64,000 bases of DNA from Lotus japonicus (Eukaryota > Streptophyta > Magnoliopsida > Fabales > Fabaceae). This document shows positions 40,600 through 50,754 of the stretch, piece after piece; position 1 is the stretch's first letter; each line of letters begins with the position of its first letter. The notes under the pieces were generated by a model. That model did not search any database. It worked only from the letters and a program-made list of their open reading frames with translations, and had not been told where the DNA came from. The position numbers and the translations under genes are program-made. Where the stretch lies: contig NC_080044.1 in the NCBI RefSeq assembly GCF_012489685.1, positions 45,880,964-45,944,963 on the forward strand. The letters are read 5' to 3'.

Positions 40600-43500
40600 A
40601 AGAAGTAATTGCTTGTGATGCCTCTGATAGTAAGCATGAATCTAAATATGAAAAATCCTTTCAAAGATTCCTTGCTAAAGGCTTAGACAGAAGCTTAATG
40701 GCTTCAATGATCTATGGCGTAAGCAGAAATGGAATGCATGGCATTGGCTATTCTAAACCTAATAGAAATGAGCCTCCTATGCCTAAGGCTAAATCCTTAT
40801 ATGAATGCTTTGTTCCCTCTGGTACTGTATTTCCTGAACCTTTACCTGCTGAAGTTGCTAAATCCCCTCTCAAAAAGGGAACCTTCTCCATGTCTAAACA
40901 TCATGCTAAAATTCCTTTACATTATCATGTTGAGAAACCCAAGGTGATCAGAACCTCTGGGGTAACTAACAAGAGAGGACCTAGAAAGTGGGTACCTAAG
41001 GATAAGATTATCTATGTTGCAGATATCCTTGATAGCTCCACTGAAACACCAATCATGGTATCTGGACAGTGGATGCTCGCGTCACATGACGGGAGAAAGG
41101 CGTATGTTCCAAGAGCTAAAACTTAAGCCTGGAGGCGAAGTTGGCTTTGGTGGCAACGAGAAGGGTAAAATTGTTTGTACTGGTACTATTTGTGTAGATA
41201 GTAGTCCATGCATTGACAATGTTTTATTGGTAGACGGCTTAACTCATAACTTATTGTCTATAAGTCAATTAGCTGACAAGGGTTATGATGTTATTTTCAA
41301 TCAAAAGTCCTGCCGGGCTGTAAGTCAGATCGATGGCTCTGTTCTGTTTAACAGCAAGAGGAAGAACAACATCTATAAGATCAGATTATCTGAGTTGGAA
41401 GCTCAGAATGTGAAGTGCCTTCTTTCTGTTAATGAGGAGCAATGGGTATGGCATAGACGGTTAGGGCATGCCAGTATGAGAAAGATTTCTCAGCTGAGTA
41501 AGCTCAACCTTGTCAGGGGCTTACCCAATTTGAAGTTCTCTTCAGACGCTCTTTGTGAAGCATGTCAGAAAGGAAAATTCACAAAAGTCCCTTTCAAGGC
41601 AAAGAATGTTGTCTCAACCTCAAGGCCATTAGAACTTCTGCATATCGACCTGTTTGGACCAGTGAAAACTGAGTCTATAGGTGGCAAGAGATATGGGATG
41701 GTCATTGTTGACGACTATAGCCGCTGGACATAGGTAAAATTTCTAACCCGCAAGGATGAGTCTCATGCTGTGTTCTCTACGTTCATTGCCCAAGTGCAAA
41801 ACGAGAAGGTTTGTAGGATTGTGCGTGTCAGAAGTCACCATGGTGGAGAGTTTGAGAATGACAAGTTTGAGAGTCTGTTTGATTCCTATGGAATTGCACA
41901 TGATTTCTCTTGTCCCAGAACTCCTCAACAAAATGGTGTTGTTGAGAGGAAGAACATAACTCTTCAGGAGATGGCTAAAACCATGCTCCAAGAAACTAGC
42001 ATGGCTAAGCACTTTTGGGCAGAGGCAGTAAACACAACGTGTTACATTCAGAACAGAATCTCTGTGAGACCAATTCTGAATAAGACTCCTTATGAATTGT
42101 GGAAGAATATAAAACCCAACATTTCTTATTTTCATCCTTTTGGTTGTGTTTGTTATGTTCTTAACACTAAGAATAGATTGCATAAGTTTGATGCTAAGTT
42201 TCTAAATGTCTATTACTTGGTTATTCTGATCGATCTAAAGGTTTCAGATTTTATAATACTGATGCTAAAACAATTGAAGAATCTATTCATGTTAGATTTG
42301 ATGATAAGCTTGACTCTGATCAGTCAAAGCTAGTTGAGAAGTTTACAGATTTAAGCATAAATGTTTCTGACAAAGGCAAAGCTCCAGAAGAAGCTGAGCC
42401 AGAAGAAGAAGAACCAGAAGAAGAAGCTGGTCCCTCTGATTCACAATCTCAGAAGAAGAGGAGAATCACTGCGGCTCATCCTAAGGAATTGATTCTGGGC
42501 AACAAAGATGAACCAGTCCGAACCAGATCAGCCTTCAGACCCTCTCAAGAGACCTTGCTCAGTCTGAAAGGATTAGTGTCCTTAATTGACCCCAAGTCAA
42601 TTGATGAAGCTCTTCAGGACAAGGACTGGATTCTGGCTATGGAAGAAGAACTGAATCAATTTTCCAAGAATGATGTTTGGAGCTTAATGAAGAAACCTCA
42701 AAGTGTTCATGTTATTGGAACCAAATGGGTGTTCAGAAACAAGCTAAATGAGAAAGGAGATGTAGTCAGAAACAAGGCAAGGCTAGTTGCTCAAGGCTAC
42801 AGTCAGCAAGAAGGAATAGACTACACTGAAACATTTGCTCCAGTAGCAAGACTAGAAGCAATCAGACTGCTGATCTCTTTCTCAGTGAATCACAACATAA
42901 TTCTTCATCAGATGGATGTTAAGAGTGCCTTCCTAAATGGTTACATTTCAGAGGAAGTCTATGTTCATCAACCCCCAGGTTTTGAGGATGAGAAGAACCC
43001 AGACCATGTTTTCAAGTTGAAGAAATCTCTCTATGGTCTGAAGCAAGCTCCCAGAGTATGGTATGAGAGACTCAGCTCATTCCTTCTGGAGAATGAGTTT
43101 GTAAGGGGTAAAGTAGATACAACTTTCTTTTGCAAAAATTACAAAGATGATATCTTAATTGTGCAAATTTATGTTGATGATATTATATTTGGTTCTGCCA
43201 ATCAATCTCTATGCAAAGAATTTTCTGAGATGATGCAGGCTGAATTTGAAATGAGTATGATGGGAGAACTCAAGTACTTTCTGGGAATACAAGTTGATCA
43301 AACACCAGAAGGAACATATATCCATCAGAGCAAATACACTAAAGAGCTTCTGAAGAACTTCAATATGCTGGAATCTACAATTGCCAAGACTCCAATGCAT
43401 CCTACATGCATCCTAGAGAAAGAAGATGCAAGTGGTAAAGTTTGTCAGAAGCTCTATCGTGGTATGATAGGATCACTTTTATACTTAACTGCATCTAGGC

Positions 43501-44117
43501 CAGATATTTTGTTTAGTGTTCATTTATGTGCTCGGTTCCAATCAGATCCAAGGGAAACCCACTTAACTGCTGTTAAGAGGATCCTGAGATATCTGAAAGG
43601 CACCACTAACCTTGGCTTGATGTATAAGAAAACATCAGAGTATAAGCTTTCAGGTTATTGTGATGCTGATTATGCTGGAGATAGAACAGAGAGAAAAAGC
43701 ACTTCTGGAAATTGTCAATTTCTGGGAAGCAACTTAGTCTCATGGGCAAGCAAGAGGCAATCAACCATTGCACTATCTACTGCAGAGGCAGAATATATCT
43801 CAGCAGCAATTTGCAGCACTCAGATTCTCTTGATGAAACATCAGCTGGAGGATTATCAAATCCTTGAGAGCAATATCCCAATCTATTGCGATAACACTGC
43901 TGCAATCTCTTTGAGTAAGAATCCTATCTTACACTCAAGGGCAAAACACATTGAGGTAAAGTATCACTTTATTAGAGATTATGTTCAAAAGGGCGTACTT
44001 CTTCTGAAGTTTGTTGATACTGACCATCAATGAGCATATATCTTTACAAAGCCCTTAGCAGAGAATAGATTTAATTTCATTATGAAAAATATGAATATGG
44101 ACTTTTGTCCAGCATGA
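40600..44117 (+). pseudogene. pol of the nested SIRE-type element, several breaks
   Basis: The reading passes through a shifted frame (40600 to about 41040), then returns with the protease WYLDSGCSRHMTG (41057-41095). Next come WHRRLGH and CEACQKGK (integrase zinc region), LLHIDLFGPV, a TAG at 41731-41733, then the integrase core in which the second catalytic aspartate is replaced by histidine (codon 41836-41838, RSHHGGEFEN), and NGVVERKN. A frameshift near 42200 precedes reverse transcriptase (KWVFRNKL, QMDVKSAFLNGY, YVDDIIFGS near 43175) and RNase H (STAEAEYISAA near 43785). A TGA at 44031 truncates RNase H shortly before the natural TGA at 44115-44117. It cannot encode active enzymes. Confidence 0.9.
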
Positions 44118-44662
44118 AGATGGATCAGAACCTCTGACTAAGATGCTTCTTTATCAGAAGATGTCTAGTTCAGAAGGTAACTCTATCAGAGGATAAGTAC
44201 CCATTGGTGCTAACTCTGAAGCTGAGACAGTAAACGTGTGTCAGTAATTATGATACATAGTTCCTTGTGCCCATGCTGACAATCTGTCGTAATGAGTGTT
44301 GATGTGCTTCTCTCCTTCGTGTGATATGTGTATTAACTGTTGCTATGATGTCTTTAATTTTAACCGTTGATTTTACTTTGCTTTTTGATCAACAACGGTT
44401 ATTTTCAAAAACCCACTATACACACACGTTCTCCATCACTTACGGATTTACTCTCTCTCTCTTCGGTTTTCTAAATCCTTATTCTCCACGATCTCTCTCT
44501 CTCTCTATTCATCCTTTTCCTTTCTACCCAAAACCTTCAACCGCTTCAAAGAAGGTGAAATTCAACAGAGGTGAAACTGCAGATGAAACCAGATTTCCTG
44601 TTATGGTAGTAGGTCAATCGGGCCCTAAAACTCAATGAACTCAAGCTCAAGCTCAAGGGAAG
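44118..44662 (+). other. Linker between pol and the envelope-like ORF
   Basis: Non-coding or decayed. A frame in phase with the envelope-like ORF is open from 44321 to TGA 44636-44638, so the original protein may have started further upstream. It contains a TC-rich run (44450-44510). Confidence 0.5.
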
Positions 44663-47362
44663 ATGATCTCTCTCGCAGAACGGGGTTGTGCCGTTCATTG
44701 TATCTATGCTCCTGAAGAACTCCAGGTTCTTGCTGAATGGAGATTCGACCTGGACAACATTACTGCCAATGGGTATGATCTTCGTCATGAAGTTCGTGTT
44801 CAAGGCTGGGAAGAATACTTCAATAGGCTTCGAGGTCCAGTCTATGTCAAGCTGGTGAAGGAATTTTGGAAACATGCCGACTGTGATGACACTCAGGTGG
44901 TTTCTTACATTGCTGGCAGAAGAATCATCATCATAGAAAAGTCGATTGTTGATCTTCTGGGTGCACACACTGGCACAGGCTACAGATTCCAACTGACGGA
45001 ATCAAAGGTGAAACCCAGAACGAAAGAAGAAATCAAGAAAGCTCTCTACAAGGTAGTGGATCTTCATCCAAAGCTAAGGATCTGGCACAAGATACTGCTT
45101 CAGTGCATAAATCAGAGACCAAAGGGAAGCTCTCCAGACTACATTAATTTTTGCCAGAAAGTGATGCTGTTCTTCATTTAAGACCACAAGAAGATCTGCC
45201 TTCCCTTCTTCCTGTTCTCTTACCTCAAAGAATGCATCAAGAAGTCCAGAACCACTGCCTCTCTGAAGTCTTCCATCAAGTACATTCCTTTTGGAAGACT
45301 GCTCTCAGACCTATTCATTGAGAGAAAATTCATAGAAGATCTGATTACGGCAGGATGCACAGAGGATCTGTCGACCATTGCAAGTGACGTCTTTACCTCC
45401 ATATCTTTGAAGAAGATGGGGTTGGTCAAGACAAAGGTTGCTCCTGTTCATGAAGATACTTCTGATGAAGTCAGACAAAGAAGAGTCCCTCTGGTTGATT
45501 ACCCTCTATGGTCTCAAGCAGATGATCCAACTGTCATCTTGTGCTACATTGATGATTTGAGGAGACAAGGGTATGAGATAGATGTGGACGAGTTTTTCAG
45601 AAACTTGCCACCAGCTCCAGAGTTTGATTCTCCTCCCAAGAAGAAGACTCAGAGAAAAATCATCTTGGAGGAATCCCCTGAAGAGTCTGATCCTTCTGAT
45701 GGTGTCGATCAGAAGAAGAAGAAGAAGGCTGACAAGCCTAAGAGGAAGCACGAGGAACCCACCAAGCTAGATGCTCCATCTGATGGTGATGATGGTGATG
45801 CTCCTCCACCAAAGAAGAAAAAGAAGCAAGTGAGGATTGTGGAGAAGCCAACTCGTGTGGAACCAGCTGCTGAAGTAATCAGAAGAGTTGAGGCTCCTGC
45901 CAGAGTTACTCGGTCTGCAGTGCGATCATCAAGTAAGTCTGCTGTTATAGATACTGATGATGAGTTAAATTCACTTGATGCATTCCCAATTTCTGTACTC
46001 CTTCACCGCACTGCCACCCCACTCGCTCCCATTCCAGAGTCCCAACCAGCTGAACAAACCATTTCTCCACCCACTTCACCTAGGTCTTCATTTTTCCAAC
46101 CTTCCCAACAAGAAACACCTCTTTGGAACATGCTTCAGACTCCAAGACCCTCTGAACCTACCTCACCCATAACCATACAATACAACCCACCAACCTCTGA
46201 ACCCATTATCCTAGAACAATCTGAACCTGAACCCAGAACTTCTGATCACTCTGTCCCTAGAGCATCAGAACGTCCTGTTCGCAGAACCACTGATACAGAA
46301 TCCACAACACCCTGTCCCTCTGTATCTTTTCCTACTAATGTTGCTGACTCCTCACCCTCAAATAACTCTGAATCTCTTCGAAAATTTGACCAAGTAAGGA
46401 AAGAGAAAGAGTCTGCCATTCCTGAGTACTACCACACTATACCTAGCCCAAGGAGATACCCTGGCCCTAGACCAGATCGTCTAGTTGACCCAGATCATCC
46501 TATACAAGTAGTCCCTCTGAACGCAACAGACCCCTTAGCTCAACCCATTCAACTAGAACCAGAAAACTCAGTATCTAATCATTTCTCGGTTAGATCACCA
46601 AACCCTCAGGTTGAAATTTCTGAGCCAAACCTTGAGATCCACACTTCAAATGTCCAAACCTTAGATGTTGGTTCTCCTCAAGGTGCTTCTGAGGCCAATA
46701 GCAGCAACCACCCCACTTCTCCAGAAACCAATCTTTCCATTGTTCCCTATACCTACCTCAAGCCAAACTCTCTTCTTGAGTGCATCAGTGTATTTAATCA
46801 TGAAGCATCACTGGTGATTCGCAATGTGCAAGGTCACACTAACCTTAGTGAGAATTCTGACTCTGTTGCTGAAGAATGGAATCGTCTGAGTGATTGGATA
46901 ATTGCTCAAGTTCCTTTTATGATGAGTCATCTCACCGTAGAAAGGGATCAGAGGATTGAGACTGCTAGGCAGCGTTTCAACAGAAGAGTGGCTCTGCATG
47001 AACAACAGCTAAGAGTTGAGTTACTTGAAGCTGTTGAGGAAGCAAGAAGAAAGAAAGAACAAGCAGAAGAAGCTGCACGACAAGAGGCTGCAAAAGTTGC
47101 AAATGCAAGGTTAGAAGCTGAAAGGTTACAAGATGAAGCTGAAGCTCTCAGATGTCAAGCCCTTGCACCAGTGCCTTTCACACATGCTGATTCTCAATCC
47201 ACTCAAGCTCCTTACTCTGCTCAGGATGTTCCCTCTACTTCAACTCAGCCAAGTTCTTCCAAACTTGACATTTTGGAACAACGTCTCAACTCTCATGAGA
47301 CTCTCCCGATTGACATGAATCGAGCTCTTCAAGAACTTCTGCGTCGCACTACCAAGCCCTAG
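44663..47362 (+). pseudogene. Envelope-like ORF of the nested SIRE-type element, one in-frame stop
   Basis: A single frame from ATG 44663 (MISLAERGCAVHCIYAPEEL) to TAG 47362, broken only by TAA at 45179-45181. The first part contains WEEYFNRLRGPVYVKLVKEFW and RRIIIIEKSIVDLLG, the conserved domain of the plant SIRE-type proteins. The middle is lysine/aspartate-rich with PKKKKKQ and PPKKKTQRK patches that could act as nuclear signals, then long proline/serine-rich, low-complexity sequence. The C-terminus is a strong coiled coil with EAVEEARRKKEQAEEAARQE (about 47025-47085). No signal peptide or fusion-peptide-like segment is seen, so 'envelope' reflects position rather than demonstrated function. 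Confidence 0.82.
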
Positions 47363-47578
47363 TTCTTAGGATTTCTTTCGCTTCTCTTCCTTAATTTATT
47401 TTACTTTTAATTTATCGTTTTCCTAACTTGATGACATTTGCAATATGGGTTATATTTGTTTATTTTACTAAGCGATCGTTTATTCTTTGTTTATTATTGC
47501 ATCATTTATAACATATGTTTGCAAAACTCTTTTTTATTTATATTTAAATCATAATCATTACATCATACATTTCCCTAT

Positions 47579-47971
47579 CTAGAATGGAGGATCCTTCCTC
47601 ATTCTTCTGCATTCCTGGCGCTGCTATACTCTTTCCCTCTCCAGACGATCCAGTGTATATTCTATGTTGCCGAGCTTGATGCTCAGCTCATTCTTCTCCA
47701 GACTATCCTCTATCGTCTTGAGTCTCTTTTCCACTGTTTCTTTCTCCTTCAGCAGATTTAGCTCAAGCTGGCACAGCTCCTGAATCTCCTCCACGAATCA
47801 GAGGAATTCTTTCAGATCTTTCTCCAACTCTGGACCAAGATCCTCTTCTAGCAGTGTCTTCGTCAGCTCATATATGGTTCGTGTACCATCAGGGTGCCTA
47901 ATATTGAGGAACATATCTTCCTCGAAAGCTTTTCTTCTAAGCTCTTCTAATGCGATCATGTATGATGCCAT
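47579..47971 (-). pseudogene. Hidden antisense ORF in the SIRE 3' region, coiled-coil type, two stops
   Basis: Not visible as a long ORF because two stops split it. The minus strand from ATG 47971 reads MASYMIALEELRRKAFEEDM, followed by NIRHPDGTRTIYELTK and LEEDLGPELEKDLKEFL, then TGA at 47800-47798. The same frame goes on with EEIQELCQLELNLLKEKE and further heptad-like leucine/glutamate/lysine sequence to a second stop (TAG) and a final TAG at 47581-47579. The total is 131 codons. The start has a good context (AAAATGG) and a TATATAAA sits about 55-60 bases upstream. Strong charged-helical composition and the sustained frame argue for a former protein-coding gene. Its function is unknown; I recall similar hypothetical proteins from legume genomes but cannot verify this here. 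Confidence 0.6.
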
Positions 47972-48024
47972 TTTCTTATACTTGGAATTGATCGAGTTGT
48001 GAAGCTCACTTTGTTCTTAATCGC

Positions 48025-48032
48025 TTTATATA
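48025..48032 (-). promoter_or_regulatory. TATA box for the antisense ORF in the SIRE 3' region
   Basis: The minus strand reads TATATAAA within GCTTATATAAAGCG. The spacing to the ATG at 47971 would leave a 5' UTR of about 25-30 nt. Confidence 0.4.
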
Positions 48033-48748
48033 AGCTTCATTCTCTCTCTGGAAGTTATTGCTCCTACAGTTTCTCGAGGTTAAGTCCTTGGTAACTGAAG
48101 CTTCTCTTTACTCCCGTGGCCGGTGGTAAACGTTCTACATTCGCATTAATTCCTTTATTTAATTCGCTTATTTCTCTTTCATGCATTTTTATTTCTCCAT
48201 TTTTTTGAAACTTAGACCTTCTCTAAGGGGGAGTACCTTGTACTTCAAGCTAAGTTTTTCACACCCCATGCTTTTTGCTTATGACAAAAAGGGGGAGTAC
48301 ACCCAGTTTTTGATGTGTAAGCTGTGTTAGTGTGATTTATTTTTCTTTTGGAGAATTTAAGAGTTCCACCTTTATGACCATAGATGTGTCACTTGGCAAA
48401 TACAAGGAATACATTTCACTTCTTCTGAAGTGATTCTATTTGACTCTGATACCACTTATTGTTGACTCTGAATACTTATGCGCTTTGATTATTTCAGTTC
48501 TTCTATGTCATGCACTTTCACTCTGAACTGTTATATTATTTCGCACAAAATCTAGATTTTACTAACGTTTTCACTAAGTCTTAGATTCAGGGGGAGCTAA
48601 GCTCAGAATCAAGTTGTGACTTGAATTCAGAATGAGCAGAATAAACCATTCACATCAGGATAAGTATAATTCTATTTCTCTAAACTCTGACTGAATTCAG
48701 TTTATTGTTTAAGAATTGTTCATCAAAATACTTGGTTTTGTCATCATC
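48033..48748. other. SIRE 3' non-coding region
   Basis: No coding frame on either strand. It contains three GGGGGAG motifs (48230, 48293 and 48591) resembling decoy polypurine tracts, plus the true tract at the LTR edge. Confidence 0.5.
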
Positions 48749-48762
48749 AAAAAGGGGGAGAT
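48749..48762 (+). other. Polypurine tract of the SIRE-type element
   Basis: AAAAAGGGGGAGAT directly precedes the LTR start TGTAAGATC; it primes plus-strand DNA synthesis in LTR retrotransposons. Confidence 0.85.
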
Positions 48763-49960
48763 TGTAAGATCAAGTTTTGATCGAGTAATACAACTCTATG
48801 TTTTGATGATTACAAGTTAACATTTTAGTATGAACAATTATGGTACTCTAACGTGTTTTTCTGAGTGTGCTATTTACAGGCTCTGACCTTAATATTATCT
48901 CACACAAATCAGAAGCACTGTGCTTAAAGAGTGACCCAAGCAACGCTTTCGCAAATCTCTATGTTCAATCTGAACAGTAGAAAAGCTTCAGAAGATCTGA
49001 AGTCAAACAAGCTCTTATATGGACTCAGTCACTTGAAGTTCTGAAGATCCAGACATTCTGACAACCCAGACACTTTGAAGGTTCAAATGTTCTGATGGTG
49101 TAGAAGACTCTGAAGATCCAGAAGCTGAAAAGTGGAGACTCTGAAGTCCAGAAGCAAAATGGCTCTGAAGACCAAGTACTTCCCTCTGAGCTCAGAATCA
49201 GAAGGTGCAACGGTCAGAGGATCCATGCTTCCCTCTGACTCTGATCAACAAGCTTCACAAGTTCCAACACGAAGCAATCCTCTGATCAGAAGTCAAACAA
49301 GGTTTAAGGTCAAGTCACCATCCAAAGTACAAAAGCAAATGTACTATCCTGACGACCTAACCTAACATTCTCAGCCACAGCAGAAGCTGGAAATTCCAGA
49401 TCTGCCCTCCAACGGTAGCATTCCCATGCAGCGTTCAAACCCTAATCCTTGGAGTATAAATAGAGGCTGAAGATTGAAAGATGCAGTTGGAAGAATCTCA
49501 CACGCGCAAGCAATATTCAAACTTTCATCTTGAATTCATTGTGTTTACTACAAGCTTTTTAGAAGCAATCTCTTTGTAAACAATCTTTCTTAAACAATTG
49601 TTTAGTTTACCTTTAGGAGATCAAGGTTGATCGGATCCTAGAGAAGAGTAAGAGAGTGAATCTTAGTGTGAGCTAAGTCAGTGTATTGTTAGTCACTTGT
49701 AGGTTTCAAGTGCATTTGTAACAATTACCTGATTCGTGGATTGCCTTCATTCTAAGAAGGAATAAATCACCTTAACGGGTGGACTGGACTAGCTTGAGTG
49801 ATTCATCAAGTGAACCAGGATAAAATCCTTGTGTGCTTTTCTATCTCTTATCTTAAGCACTTTATTTGTTCTCGAAAGATTTGCTAAAATCTTTAAGGTA
49901 AAAGTTTTATTCTGAAAACGTTATTCAAACCCCCCCTTTCTACCGTTTTTCATACATTCA
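48763..49960 (+). repeat. 3' LTR of the nested SIRE-type element (1198 bp)
   Basis: Starts TGTAAGATC and ends ACATTCA, followed by CTCAT (49961-49965), the same target duplication that flanks the isolated LTR at 36146. This places both LTRs at one original insertion site in the Tat LTR. Confidence 0.92.
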
Positions 49961-49965
49961 CTCAT

Positions 49966-50754
49966 CGCCCTAGGCCAGCACTCCTGGGCGAGGGACCCTG
50001 GGGTCTCGCCCCGTCCACAAGTCCACAAGACACCGAGCTCGAAGCATGATAGCTAAGTGTGTATTTTAAACAAAAGAAACAAGAAGATGACCATAAGAAG
50101 CTAACTAGTGCTAAAAAATAAGGTCTGAAAACAAAGAACAATTGCCAACATGGCTTGGTAATTTAAAGCTTAAAAATTTACATTTCGGATGTCTTGTCAC
50201 GCTCCTTTGGCGGACCAAGTCCACAAGCAAGTTTGTGGCGGTGACGCTCGGTTCGCCCGCCCTGCCATAGTCATGCATGTGTCCTGAATCGTGACCCCTT
50301 GACATGTGTTGAGCCTTCGCCACGCGTTGCGCTCTGAAGTGATACAAAAGTCAGCGAATCCAAGGAATCTCAACCGCTATCTTTGGAACGTCCTTTCGAA
50401 TCACAGTAGAGCCTGACAATTTGAATTCAAACCAATAAGCTTCAACGGTTGTAACCTTTCGTTTAATGCATTATTTTTCCTCTTCCCGAAACTCGCGCCG
50501 CACTCCCTTGAGTAATCATTTTATCCTGCCACGTCAAGGCACGATTCCCCAATTGTTACTCTCCCTGGCCTTTAAATCCTTTCCCCTTCCATCATTCGCC
50601 TCTTTCCATCAACTGTTCCCATATTCATTCCTGACTCTCACACTGGTTCCCTTTGCTGATCTTGCGAACTTAAAGCTCCGACCCCTCTTGCTCCTCTTCT
50701 CACAATCCTTTCCTGGTTGGTTTCTTATCCTCTCTTTCTCCTTCTATTTTTACG
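49966..50754 (+). other. Tat LTR remainder and leader of the extra ORF, copy B
   Basis: Near-identical to 37362-38150, differing by sparse substitutions. No coding frame is present. Confidence 0.6.

Larger units (their letters stand above)
39225..48762 (+). mobile_element. SIRE-type Copia internal region without 5' LTR or PBS
   Basis: Contains gag, pol, an envelope-like ORF, a 3' non-coding region with an antisense ORF, and a polypurine tract abutting the LTR at 48763. The left edge is Tat sequence, not an LTR with a tRNA-Met primer site, so reverse transcription from this copy is impossible. The start of homology (39225, ten bases before the gag ATG) marks the recombination junction. Confidence 0.9.
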
